A DNA stretch of 64,000 nt from Solimonas fluminis (GTDB taxonomy: Bacteria > Pseudomonadota > Gammaproteobacteria > Nevskiales > Nevskiaceae). Where the stretch lies: the NCBI RefSeq assembly GCF_002930645.1, contig NZ_PSNW01000008.1, positions 124,001 to 188,000 on the forward strand, in the 5' to 3' direction. How positions within the stretch are numbered: position 1 is the first letter of the stretch; every line of letters begins with the position of its first letter. This document shows positions 1 to 7,819 of the stretch, piece after piece. Position numbers and translations under genes: made by a program. A model generated the notes under the pieces. The model did no database searches. It saw nothing but the letters and a program-made list of their open reading frames with translations, and was not told where the DNA came from.

Positions 1-17
1 GCGCCCGATCAGGTGAG

Positions 18-500
18 CTAGGCCCGCTTCCTCATGATCCGCTCCTTATCCCTTTGCCAATCGCGCTCCTTGATGTCGGCGCGCTTGTCGTGCTGCTTCT
101 TGCCCTTGGCCAGGCCCACCTGCAGCTTGGCGCGGCCGCGGGTCCAGTGCAGGTCCAGCGGCACCAGGGTGTAGCCGGCGCGCTCGACCTTGCCGATCAG
201 CATGGACAGCTCGCGCTCGTGCAGCAGCAGCTTGCGGGTGCGGGTGGAGTCGGCGATCTCGTGGGTGCAGGTGTGCTTGCCCGGCGTGAAGTGGGCGCCG
301 ATCAGCCAGGCTTCGCGGTTCTTCAGGACGACGTAGGCTTCGGTGATCTGCGCACGGCCCTCGCGCAGGCTCTTGACCTCCCAGCCCTGCAGCATCAGGC
401 CGGCCTCATGGCTTTCCTCGATGAAGTAGTCGTGGCGCGCGCGGCGGTTCTCCGCGATGCGGCGCTCGCCATCCTTCTTGCTGTCTTCCTTCTTGCTCAT
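18..500 (-). CDS. smpB: SsrA-binding protein SmpB
   Basis: The 160-residue product is a full-length SmpB, the partner of tmRNA in trans-translation, which frees stalled ribosomes and tags the unfinished peptide for proteolysis in the cytoplasm. The central motif [10 protein letters not shown] (residues 48-57) and the basic C-terminal tail with [12 protein letters not shown] (129-140), which enters the empty mRNA channel, are family hallmarks. The ATG lies directly after a perfect TATAAT on the same strand and has no recognisable Shine-Dalgarno sequence, so the transcript may be leaderless. No tmRNA gene is visible within the window. The gene is divergent from the NSS transporter to its right. 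Confidence 0.97.
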   Translation of the reverse strand: MSKKEDSKKDGERRIAENRRARHDYFIEESHEAGLMLQGWEVKSLREGRAQITEAYVVLKNREAWLIGAHFTPGKHTCTHEIADSTRTRKLLLHERELSMLIGKVERAGYTLVPLDLHWTRGRAKLQVGLAKGKKQHDKRADIKERDWQRDKERIMRKRA

Positions 501-506
501 CGGGGA

Positions 507-512
507 ATTATA
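507..512 (-). promoter_or_regulatory. Perfect -10 hexamer TATAAT just upstream of smpB
   Basis: On the minus strand TATAAT ends six bases before the smpB ATG at 500. Transcription starting 6-7 bases after the hexamer would begin at or next to the A of the start codon. I see no convincing -35 at the expected distance, so this is a candidate only. Confidence 0.4.
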
Positions 513-614
513 GGCTGCGCGGGCGTCCGGCGTTCCGGCATGCCCTGAATGGGGGCGTCCGCCGCCGATCCAAGAGGATCATGCGCATGGCCCGGTTCCC
601 GCTAGACTATCCGC

Positions 615-1997
615 ATGAACATCCGCGAAAGCAGTTACGGCTATTGGGGGTCGTCGCGCAGCTTCCTGTGGGTTGCCGCCGGGGCCACGGTGGGCATCGG
701 CAACGTGGCGCGCCTTCCGTACCTGATGGGCGAGCACGGCGGCGCGGTCTTCCTCGGCTTCTACCTGCTGTGCCTGCTGCTGGTCGGCTTGCCGCTGCTG
801 GCCACGGAATGGGTGCTGGGCCGCTGGATGCGCGATGACGTCATCAGCGGCTTCCGCCGCGTGGTGGACGCGGCCGGCGCCTCGCGCTTCTGGGTGGTGA
901 TCGGCTACCTGTCGCTGGCCAGCGCGGTGATGGTACTGTCCTACTACAGCGTCATCGCCGGCTGGAGCCTGGCCTATGCCGTGCGCGCCGCCGGCGGGGT
1001 CTTCGACGGCATCGGCGTGGAGCATGCGCGCGAGGCTTTCCTGAGCTTCGCCCAGGATCCGGAGCGTGCGCTGTCCTGGCACACGATCTTCATGGTGACG
1101 GCCTGCATCATCGTGACGCACGGCTTCCGTGACGGCATCGAGCGCGCCGCCCTGCGCCTGCTGCCGACGGCCTTCCTGGTGGCGATCGGACTCTGTGTCT
1201 ACACCATGCTCACCGGCAGCACCGCCGAGGCGCTGCGCTTCCTGCTGACCCCGGACTGGCAGAAGTTCGGCTGGCGCGGCGCGCTGGAGGCCCTGCAGCA
1301 GGCCTTCTTCACGATGGCGCTGGGCATCGGCTCGATGCTGGCGCTGGGCAGCTACCTGCCGGCGCGTGCGCCGCTCAAGCGCCTGGCGCTGGGAGTGGTG
1401 CTGATCGACACGCTGTTCAGCCTGCTGGCGGGCCTGGCGATCTTTGCGCTGATCTTCAGCGCGGGCGTGGAGCCGGCCAGCGGCGTGGCGCTGCTGTTCC
1501 AGGCCCTGCCGGCGGCGTTCCCGGCCGGCGTGGTCGGCATCGTCGTGGCGCTGCTGCTGTACACCATGCTGTTCATCGTCACGCTGACGGCCGCCAGCGC
1601 GCTGCTGGAAACCACCACGCGCTACCTGATGGACCGCTTCCGCACCACGCGCGTATTCGCTGCCACCTCCAGCTCGCTGCTGATCTGGTTCCTGGGCCTG
1701 GGCACCCTGCTGTCCTTCGGCGTGCTGCAGGACGCGACCCTGATGGGCCGCAATTTCTTCGGCTGGATGCAGTGGCTCACGGCCAACTGGTTCGCACCGG
1801 CCACGGCGCTGCTGATCTGCATCTTCACGGCGCGGATCATGCCGGAAGAGATGGCGCGCTCGGCCTTCGGCGAGCGCGAGGGCTGGCTGTTCAGCCTCTG
1901 GCGCACGCTGCTGCGCTACCCGACGCGCCTGGCGCTGATCATCATCCTCGGCTACTCGGCCGGCCTGCTCGACTGGATCGCGGAACTCTGGGGCTGA
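615..1997 (+). CDS. Sodium-dependent NSS (SNF) family transporter
   Basis: The 460-residue, highly hydrophobic protein belongs to the neurotransmitter:sodium symporter family, which imports amino acids or related amines with sodium across the inner membrane. Residues 22-46 carry the TM1 signature GATVGIGNVARLPYL followed by GGAVF, matching the family pattern GxxVGLGNxWRFPY. Roughly eleven to twelve membrane segments can be traced. The substrate cannot be read from sequence. The gene is divergent from smpB, and its stop overlaps the ratA start (ATGA), so the two are probably co-transcribed, which is an unusual partner for ratA. Confidence 0.88.
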   Translation: MNIRESSYGYWGSSRSFLWVAAGATVGIGNVARLPYLMGEHGGAVFLGFYLLCLLLVGLPLLATEWVLGRWMRDDVISGFRRVVDAAGASRFWVVIGYLSLASAVMVLSYYSVIAGWSLAYAVRAAGGVFDGIGVEHAREAFLSFAQDPERALSWHTIFMVTACIIVTHGFRDGIERAALRLLPTAFLVAIGLCVYTMLTGSTAEALRFLLTPDWQKFGWRGALEALQQAFFTMALGIGSMLALGSYLPARAPLKRLALGVVLIDTLFSLLAGLAIFALIFSAGVEPASGVALLFQALPAAFPAGVVGIVVALLLYTMLFIVTLTAASALLETTTRYLMDRFRTTRVFAATSSSLLIWFLGLGTLLSFGVLQDATLMGRNFFGWMQWLTANWFAPATALLICIFTARIMPEEMARSAFGEREGWLFSLWRTLLRYPTRLALIIILGYSAGLLDWIAELWG

Positions 1998-2434
1998 TGG
2001 CGACGCTGGAACGATCCGCGCTGCTGCGCTTCCCCGCGGCCGCCATGTACGAGCTGGTGGCCGACATCGAGGCCTACCCCGGCTTTCTTCCCGGCTGTGT
2101 CGCCGCCGCCGTGGAGCATCGGGAGGACGAACTGGTGAGGGCGCGCCTGGGCTTCAACGTCAAGGGGCTCAAGGACAGCTTCGCCACCGAGAACCGCCTG
2201 CAGCCGGGCCGCAGCATCCGCATGCGGCTGGTCGACGGGCCGTTCCGCCAGCTCGACGGCACCTGGGAGTTCCTGCCGCTGGCCGAGGATGCCTGCAAGG
2301 TGACGCTGAAGCTCTCGCTGGATTTCGGCAGCCGCATCCTGGAGGGCACGCTGTCGCCCTGGCTGGACCGTGCGGTCAACGGACTGATCGAGGCTTTCCG
2401 CCGCCGGGCGGAGGCGCTGCATGGCCAGCGCTGA
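1997..2434 (+). CDS. ratA: RatA/Coq10-type START-domain protein
   Basis: The 145-residue protein matches the RatA / coenzyme Q10-binding START family: MATLERSALLRFPAAAMYELVADIEAYPGFLPGC at the N-terminus (here split as start MATLERSALLRF, then AMYELVADIEAYP) and the conserved DGPFRQLDGTWEF stretch. E. coli RatA was reported to interfere with 50S subunit association, while related proteins bind ubiquinone or lipids; which role applies here is open. I chose the ATG at 1997 because it aligns with the family start and overlaps the preceding stop. Its end overlaps rnfH by 14 bases, the usual ratA-rnfH pairing of Gammaproteobacteria. Confidence 0.9.
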   Translation: MATLERSALLRFPAAAMYELVADIEAYPGFLPGCVAAAVEHREDELVRARLGFNVKGLKDSFATENRLQPGRSIRMRLVDGPFRQLDGTWEFLPLAEDACKVTLKLSLDFGSRILEGTLSPWLDRAVNGLIEAFRRRAEALHGQR

Positions 2435-2717
2435 GGCGATCCGCGTGGAGGTGGCCTATGCGCGGCCGGAGGAACAGCTGATCCTGGAACTGGAGGTGCC
2501 GGCCGGCACGCCGGCGGCCGAAGCGGTGCGTCGTTCCGGCATCCTCGAGCGCTTTCCGGAGATCGACCTGGCCAGCAGCCGCCTCGGCATCTTCTCGCGC
2601 CCGGTCGCGGCGGAGGAGCCCCTGCACGATGGCGATCGCGTGGAGATCTACCGGCCGTTGCTGGCGGACCCCAAGCAGGTGCGGCGCCAGCGCGCCGCGG
2701 CGGCGCGCAAGCGCTAG
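2421..2717 (+). CDS. rnfH: RnfH family protein (UPF0125)
   Basis: This 98-residue protein has the beta-grasp-like RnfH layout: an N-terminal strand (IRVEVAYARPEEQ), the segment LEVPAGTPAAEAVRRSGIL, then LGIFSRPV and the conserved DGDRVEIYRPLLADPKQVRRQRA near the C-terminus. The family's function is unknown; the name comes from occasional linkage to rnf genes, none of which are present here. It overlaps ratA and is the last gene of this plus-strand run; the next gene converges on it only 3 bases away. Confidence 0.92.
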   Translation: MASAEAIRVEVAYARPEEQLILELEVPAGTPAAEAVRRSGILERFPEIDLASSRLGIFSRPVAAEEPLHDGDRVEIYRPLLADPKQVRRQRAAAARKR

Positions 2718-2720
2718 GCG

Positions 2721-4076
2721 CTACTTGGTCACCCGCTTCTGCACCGTGGCGGCGGTGAAGAAGTCCGGCTTGTAGTCCGGCGTGAAGTCGTAGGGCTTGT
2801 CCTCGTTGAACATCGCCGTGACGAAGTAGCGGCCGCTGTCGAAGTGGTAGATCACTTCCGGTGCCGCCGAGCTGGCCAGGATGTTGGTGCCGAACTGCGT
2901 GTGGCCTTCCTGGAACTGGTAGAGCTCGCCGCGGTTGTTGTAGTTGTCGACCATGACGATGTTCCAGCCGTCCTCGTCGAGGTAGAAGCGGCGCTTCTTG
3001 AAGGTGTGCGCCATGCCCGGTCGCAACTCGGCATCGACCACCCACACGCGATGCAACTCATAGCGCGGCAGGTCCTGGTTCAGGTGCCCCGGGCGGGCCA
3101 GCTGCGAGAAGCGGATGGTGTTGCTGCCGATGCGGTGGGAGTTGTACGGAATGACCATCTCGCGCTTGCCCACGAGCTTCCAGTTGTAGCGCTCCAGGGT
3201 GCCGTTGAACATGTCCACCTGGTCGTAGAACTGGCTGCCGTCGGTGCCCTCGGCCGGGTTGTCGCAGCAGACCGTGGGTGCGCGGCGGACGCGCTTGATC
3301 GCGGGCGTGTAGAGCCAGGCGGCGCGGCCCTCGCTGCCGGTGCCGGCCCGGTCGTGGACCAGGATCGTGGTGCCGGCGACGCGCGGCGGGGCGATGGTGG
3401 AGGCGAGATAGCGCAGGAACTCGGCATCGCCGCGATGCAGCGTCACCGGCTTCTTGATCGAGCCGTAGGTGAACTGCACGTCCTCCAGGATCTTGGTCAG
3501 CTGGTACTGGCCGTTGGCCTGCACGATCATCTGGTTGTTGTAGCGGCGCACGGCGTCGCCGCGCCAGCGCAGCTTGTGGTTCCAGATCGGCTCCGGTCCG
3601 GACTTGGGGATCGGGAAGGGCACGCCCACGCTGCAGCCGTCGAGTTCATCCAGGCCGTGCAGTTCGCAGAGGCTGGCGTTGGCCTTGGTGGCGGCGTAGA
3701 TCGCCTCGGGCATCGCCACCGGGCGGTGCGAAGGGTAGACCAGCATCTTGTAGGTCGGGTGCAGCGACAGCAGCTTCTTGTGGCCTTCCGACAGGCGCTC
3801 CAGCGAGCGCGACATGTTGGACGCGGACAGCACCAGGATCGGCTGCTCGGAGTCGATGACCGGGTCCGAGAAGAACTCTCCGCTGAGCTTGCCGCGCTGC
3901 TTGCCCGGGGTCCAGGCCGGAATGCTGCCGTCCTTGCTGCCGGCACGTTCGGCGCCGACCGGGGTCAGGGGGCCGCCGAGCCTGGCGGCCTCGGCGATGT
4001 CGGCCTTGGCGGCGGCCGGGCCGGCCAGGACCAGCAGCATCAGGGCCGCCGCGATCCGCAGACTGGAACGGTTCAT
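2721..4076 (-). CDS. DUF1329 outer-membrane-type protein
   Basis: The 451-residue product has a cleavable signal peptide ending AGPAAA near residue 23 and then a full DUF1329 domain, recognisable by GVPFPIPKSGPEPIWNH and the C-terminal block with FKKRRFYLDEDGWN. Family members are predicted exported proteins with a LolA/LolB-like fold and often occur with DUF1302 proteins and RND exporters, neither of which is nearby. I placed the start at 4076, not at an in-frame ATG 21 bases upstream, because GGGGAGAG sits just ahead of it and the signal peptide then begins with MNRSS. It lies 82 bases downstream of bamE on the same strand. Function is unknown. Confidence 0.85.
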   Translation of the reverse strand: MNRSSLRIAAALMLLVLAGPAAAKADIAEAARLGGPLTPVGAERAGSKDGSIPAWTPGKQRGKLSGEFFSDPVIDSEQPILVLSASNMSRSLERLSEGHKKLLSLHPTYKMLVYPSHRPVAMPEAIYAATKANASLCELHGLDELDGCSVGVPFPIPKSGPEPIWNHKLRWRGDAVRRYNNQMIVQANGQYQLTKILEDVQFTYGSIKKPVTLHRGDAEFLRYLASTIAPPRVAGTTILVHDRAGTGSEGRAAWLYTPAIKRVRRAPTVCCDNPAEGTDGSQFYDQVDMFNGTLERYNWKLVGKREMVIPYNSHRIGSNTIRFSQLARPGHLNQDLPRYELHRVWVVDAELRPGMAHTFKKRRFYLDEDGWNIVMVDNYNNRGELYQFQEGHTQFGTNILASSAAPEVIYHFDSGRYFVTAMFNEDKPYDFTPDYKPDFFTAATVQKRVTK

Positions 4077-4103
4077 TCTGCTCTCCCCTCGAGCCATGTT
4101 GAG

Positions 4104-4146
4104 GACGCCGCCCCTGCGGCGTCGCGGGCCCGGTCGTGGCCGGGCC
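4104..4146. repeat. Two consecutive hairpins between bamE and the DUF1329 gene
   Basis: Perfect inverted repeats GACGCCGC / GCGGCGTC (4104-4111 and 4116-4123) and GGCCCGG / CCGGGCC (4127-4133 and 4140-4146) lie between bamE and the downstream DUF1329 gene. Neither is followed by a T-run on either strand, so they are better seen as attenuating or mRNA-stabilising hairpins than as intrinsic terminators. Confidence 0.45.
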
Positions 4147-4158
4147 TTGGATGCCGCC

Positions 4159-4605
4159 TCAGGGCGCGCTGCGGTCCGGCGTCAGGATGACGCCTGATTC
4201 CTTGCCCTGCTCGCTCTCGATGCGCGTGTCTTCGGCCTGGGCCTTCTTGTCCTCGCGCAGCACGGTCTTCACGTCCGGGTTTTCCAGGGCCTTGTCGCCG
4301 TCCGGCGTCTTGACACCGTCCATGCGGGCGACCTTGTCGCTCTCGAACCAGATGCTGACCACGCGGGAGGAAACCTTGCCGCGGGGCGACTTGTAGTAGC
4401 CCACGTAGTCCCAGCGGCGATCCTCGAAGGGGCTGGCGGCCACGGGGGTGCCCATCAGGAAGCGGACCTGCTCCCGGCTCATGCCGACCTGGAGCTGGTC
4501 GAGCTGCTTCTGCTCGATGACGTTGCCCTGTCGGGTGGGAAGCTTGTAGACAATCTGGCAGGCGCTCAGGGCCAGGGCCGTGAGAACCAACAAAATAACG
4601 CGCAT
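4159..4605 (-). CDS. bamE: Outer membrane assembly lipoprotein BamE
   Basis: The 148-residue product is the small lipoprotein of the BAM complex that inserts beta-barrel proteins into the outer membrane. The lipobox LSAC ends at Cys16, immediately after the signal peptide. Residues 22-60 contain the family core QGNVIEQKQLDQLQVGMSR and VRFLMGTP. The C-terminal third is acidic and lysine-rich, longer than in E. coli BamE (113 residues). I chose the start at 4605 because it gives a proper lipoprotein signal. Divergent from fur across 61 bases, a very common arrangement. Confidence 0.95.
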   Translation of the reverse strand: MRVILLVLTALALSACQIVYKLPTRQGNVIEQKQLDQLQVGMSREQVRFLMGTPVAASPFEDRRWDYVGYYKSPRGKVSSRVVSIWFESDKVARMDGVKTPDGDKALENPDVKTVLREDKKAQAEDTRIESEQGKESGVILTPDRSAP

Positions 4606-4608
4606 GGG

Positions 4609-4636
4609 TTGATGCCTCGTAGGGGAGTGCGATAAT
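4609..4636 (+). promoter_or_regulatory. Candidate sigma-70 promoter for fur
   Basis: TTGATG (4609-4614), a 16-base spacer and GATAAT (4631-4636) precede the fur GTG start by 30 bases. It lies in the bamE-fur divergent region and overlaps the likely bamE ribosome-binding region on the other strand. I saw no clear Fur box. Confidence 0.4.
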
Positions 4637-4666
4637 ACCGGAAATCCTTCCTTTGACAGGCATCCC

Positions 4667-5083
4667 GTGGAATCGTCCGATCTTCGCAGCGCCGGCCTCA
4701 AGGTCACCCTTCCGCGCCTGAAAATCCTGGAGATGCTGGAGAGCCATCCGGCCCGCCACATGTCCGCGGAAGACATCTACCGCAAGCTGATGGACTCGGA
4801 GGAAGACATCGGCCTGGCCACCGTCTACCGCGTCCTGACCCAGTTCGAGGCGGCCGGCCTGGTCAAGCGCCATCATTTCGAGGGCGGCCATGCCGTGTTC
4901 GAGCTGGAGCGCGGGCCGCACCATGACCACATGGTGAATCTCGACACCGGAGAAGTGGTGGAGTTCGTTTCCGAGGAAATCGAGAAGCTGCAGAAGCAGA
5001 TCGCCGAGAAGCATGGCTTCACGGTGGAGGACCACAGCCTGGTGCTGTACGTCCGGCCCAAGGGCGGCAAGAAGAAGCCGTAG
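4667..5083 (+). CDS. fur: Ferric uptake regulator Fur
   Basis: The 138-residue protein is a Fur-family iron-responsive repressor. The N-terminal winged helix includes LATVYRVLTQFEAAGLV (residues 50-66) and the dimerisation/metal domain begins with HHFEGGHAVFELERGPHHDHM (69-89), which supplies the metal-binding histidines and glutamates. The E. coli CxxC structural zinc pair after HHDH is replaced by Asn91 and Thr94, and the whole protein has no cysteine. Pseudomonas Fur also lacks the full pair, so function is probably kept. Translation starts at GTG 4667, with bamE divergent upstream. Confidence 0.95.
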   Translation: MESSDLRSAGLKVTLPRLKILEMLESHPARHMSAEDIYRKLMDSEEDIGLATVYRVLTQFEAAGLVKRHHFEGGHAVFELERGPHHDHMVNLDTGEVVEFVSEEIEKLQKQIAEKHGFTVEDHSLVLYVRPKGGKKKP

Positions 5084-5121
5084 GGCTTTTTATCCCTCTC
5101 CCGCAGGGGAGGAAACGCGGA

Positions 5122-6807
5122 TCAGGCTTTCGCCGCTCGTTGCAGCAGGTCCTTCGCGTGGTTCAGCGCCGCGCTGGTGATCTCCACGCCGCCCTGCATG
5201 CGGGCCAGCTCCTCCACGCGCTCCTTGTCGGCCAGCGGCCGCACGCGGGTGTAGGTCTGGCCTGACTTCACTTCCTTGGCGATGGCGAACTGGCGGTGGC
5301 CCTGGGCGGCCACCTGCGCCAGGTGGGTCACGCAGAGCACCTGGCCCTGCTGGCCGCCCAGCTCGCGCAGCTTCTGGCCCACCACCTCGGCGACCCCGCC
5401 GCTGATGCCGGCGTCCACCTCGTCGAAGATCATGGTGGCGGCGCCGGAGCGCTGCTGGCCCACGACCTGCACCGCCAGGGACACGCGCGACAGCTCGCCG
5501 CCGGAGGCCACCTTGGCCAGCGGGCGGGGCGGCTGCCCCGGGTTGGCGCTGAAGTCGAAGCGCACCTCGTCATCGCCGCTGGCGCGGGGACGGCCCTCGG
5601 CGTCGCTTTCCACCACGGCCAGGAACTGGGCATTGGCCATGCCCAACTGGCGCACGATGGCCGAAACCTGCTCGCCGAAGCCCTTGGCGGCCTTGCGCCG
5701 GGCCGTGCCCAGTTTCGCGGCGGCTTCGCGGTAGCGCTTCAATGCCGCGGTACGGCGTGCCTCCAGGGCCTCCATCTGGCCGGCGGCATCTTCCAGCCCC
5801 CCCAGCTCCTCGCGCAGGCCGGCCAGCTTCTCCGGCAGCTCCGCGGGACGGATGCGGTGCTTGCGCGCCAGGTCGTGGATGTCGGCCAGGCGCTGCTCCA
5901 GCTGCTCCAGCTGCTCCGGGTCCAGGTCCAGGCGGCCGAGCAGGCGGCTCAGCGAGTCGGCGGCCTCGCGCACCTGGGCCTGGGCGCTTTCGGCCAGGTC
6001 CAGGGCTTCGCGGAAGCCCTCGTGCAGCGGCACCAGGCCGGTCAGCAGGGCGCTGGCGGTGGCGAGCTGGTCGTAGAGGCTGGCCTCGGCGCCGTAGAGC
6101 AGTTCCCGGGCCTGGTTGCCCTCCTGCAGCAGGCGCCCGGCATTGGCCAGCCGGCGGTGCTCGGTCTCCACCTGTTCGATCTCGCCTTCGCCCAGGTTCA
6201 GGGCTTCCAGCTCCCGCAGCTGGAAGCGCAGGTAGTCCAGCTGCGCCGGGTCGCGGCTGCCGGCGTTGCGCAACCGCTCGATCTGCCGTTCCACCTCGCC
6301 CAACTCCCGGGCGGCGTCGCGCACCGCGTCCAGCGCCGCCCCATGCCCGCCGAACTGGTCGAGCAGGCCGCGCTGCACCTCGGGCCGCAGCAGGGTCTGG
6401 CTCTCGGACTGGCCGAAGATCTCGATCAGGCGCTCGCCCAACTCGCGCAGCGGGCCGGCGTTGACCGGCTGGCCGTTGACGAAGGCGCGGGTGCGGCCCT
6501 CGGCATAGACCACGCGCCGCACCAGGCAGCGGCCCGGCTCGTCCTCGTCACGCAGTTCCTGCTCGGCCAGCCAGGCGGCGGCATCGCCGGCGTCGTCCAG
6601 CGCGAACTCGGCACTGACCTCGGCCTTCTCCTGGCCGCTGCGCACCAGGCTGGCGTCGGCGCGGCTGCCGACGATCAGGCCGATGGCGTCGATCAGGATC
6701 GACTTGCCGGCACCGGTCTCGCCGGTCAGCGTGGTGAAGCCCCGGCCGAAATCCAGGGCCAGCTCGTCGATGATGGCGAGGTTCTTGATCTGCAGGTGGG
6801 TCAGCAT
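5122..6807 (-). CDS. recN: DNA repair ATPase RecN
   Basis: The 561-residue protein is RecN, an SMC-like ATPase acting early in double-strand break repair. It has Walker A GETGAGKS (residues 29-36), a long central coiled-coil region rich in Glu, Leu and Arg, the ABC signature ASGGELSRVSLAV and Walker B TMIFDEVDAGISGG near the C-terminus. The start at 6807 gives the standard N-terminus MLTHLQIKNLAIID. The reading frame is open for 40 more codons upstream, into nadK. It follows nadK on the same strand after 17 bases, so the two probably form an operon. Confidence 0.97.
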   Translation of the reverse strand: MLTHLQIKNLAIIDELALDFGRGFTTLTGETGAGKSILIDAIGLIVGSRADASLVRSGQEKAEVSAEFALDDAGDAAAWLAEQELRDEDEPGRCLVRRVVYAEGRTRAFVNGQPVNAGPLRELGERLIEIFGQSESQTLLRPEVQRGLLDQFGGHGAALDAVRDAARELGEVERQIERLRNAGSRDPAQLDYLRFQLRELEALNLGEGEIEQVETEHRRLANAGRLLQEGNQARELLYGAEASLYDQLATASALLTGLVPLHEGFREALDLAESAQAQVREAADSLSRLLGRLDLDPEQLEQLEQRLADIHDLARKHRIRPAELPEKLAGLREELGGLEDAAGQMEALEARRTAALKRYREAAAKLGTARRKAAKGFGEQVSAIVRQLGMANAQFLAVVESDAEGRPRASGDDEVRFDFSANPGQPPRPLAKVASGGELSRVSLAVQVVGQQRSGAATMIFDEVDAGISGGVAEVVGQKLRELGGQQGQVLCVTHLAQVAAQGHRQFAIAKEVKSGQTYTRVRPLADKERVEELARMQGGVEITSAALNHAKDLLQRAAKA

Positions 6808-6824
6808 GGGAAAGCGGGTAAGGG

Positions 6825-7715
6825 TCAGCCCGGCGTGCGCTGCGCGGGGCCGCGGCCCCAATGAAGTTTGTTGCGCAACAGGTTGAAGTAACTGTAGTTC
6901 TTTGGATGTATCAGGCTCAGCGGCCACTCGGCGCGAGACACCTCCACGGCATCGCCCGGCTGCAGGATCTCGCTGGTCTGGCCATCGCAGGTCAGCATCA
7001 CGCGGGAGCCCTCGTGGCCGCCGAGCACGATGCGGACGGCCTGGCTGGCGCTGACCACGATCGGGCGGTCGGACAGGGTATGGGGGCAGATCGGCACCAG
7101 CGCCAGGGCGTCCAGCGACGGGTGCACCACCGGGCCGCCGCCGGACAGGGCATAGGCCGTGGAGCCGGTGGGCGAGGCGATGATGAAGCCGTCGGCGCGG
7201 TGCTGCGAGATGAATTCGCCCTCGATCCAGGTCTCGAACTCCACCATGCGGATGGCCGCCTGGTTGCGGATGACCACGTCGTTGACCGCCAGGGTGGACT
7301 GCTCCGGCTTGCCGTTGCGCAGGATGCGGCAGCGCAGCAGCAGGCGGTCCTCGCGCAGGTATTCGCCGCGGAAGATCGCCGCCAGGCTCTCGCGCATGTC
7401 CTCGGGCGTCACGTCCACCATGAAGCCGAGGCGGCCCTGGTTGACGCCCAGCAGGGGCACGCCCGCCGGCGCCAGCTCGCGGGCGGCCGACAGCAGGGTG
7501 CCGTCGCCGCCGACCACCACGACCAGGTCACAGCGCTTGGCCAGTTCGGCGCGGGTGACGAAGCTCACCGGCTCGTCGACCAGGTCGGCGCTGTAGGTAT
7601 CCACCAGCACGTTGCGATCCAGCTCCGCCAGGTGACGGCACAGGGCATTGAGCACGGGCGCAACCTGGGGGCTGCGGTGCTTGCCGATCACACCGACGGA
7701 CTTGAAATGGGTCAT
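6825..7715 (-). CDS. nadK: NAD kinase
   Basis: This 296-residue enzyme phosphorylates NAD to NADP with ATP. The diagnostic GGDGT motif lies at residues 69-73 and the second conserved block SPTGSTAYALSGGGPVVHP follows in the C-terminal beta-rich domain. Length matches E. coli NadK (292). It is the first gene of a nadK-recN pair and is divergent from hrcA; the 104-base intergenic region holds promoters for both directions. Confidence 0.97.
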   Translation of the reverse strand: MTHFKSVGVIGKHRSPQVAPVLNALCRHLAELDRNVLVDTYSADLVDEPVSFVTRAELAKRCDLVVVVGGDGTLLSAARELAPAGVPLLGVNQGRLGFMVDVTPEDMRESLAAIFRGEYLREDRLLLRCRILRNGKPEQSTLAVNDVVIRNQAAIRMVEFETWIEGEFISQHRADGFIIASPTGSTAYALSGGGPVVHPSLDALALVPICPHTLSDRPIVVSASQAVRIVLGGHEGSRVMLTCDGQTSEILQPGDAVEVSRAEWPLSLIHPKNYSYFNLLRNKLHWGRGPAQRTPG

Positions 7716-7757
7716 GGGAAGCTTGGAGACCGAGATGGCCGGAAAATACCATGAAAC

Positions 7758-7784
7758 CTCGCGCTCCTGATGCGTTCGTGCTAT
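7758..7784. promoter_or_regulatory. CIRCE-like operator upstream of hrcA
   Basis: CTCGCGCTC (7758-7766), exactly nine bases, then TCGTGCTAT (7776-7784). Compared with the CIRCE consensus TTAGCACTC-N9-GAGTGCTAA this matches about 12 of 18 positions with the exact spacing, and it sits 36 bases before the start of hrcA, whose product binds CIRCE. The match is imperfect, so confidence is limited. Confidence 0.35.
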
Positions 7785-7819
7785 TGAATTGCCGCAACAA
7801 GTCCTTCATTTTTTAAGGT

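Noticed and set aside
4653-4658. Perfect TTGACA just before fur
   Set aside because: It is only eight bases from the fur start codon and the matching -10 would lie inside the coding region with no suitable hexamer.
5084-5121. Terminator between the convergent fur and recN genes
   Set aside because: An imperfect pyrimidine/purine hairpin is present, but it has no T-run after the stem on either strand, so I did not list it.
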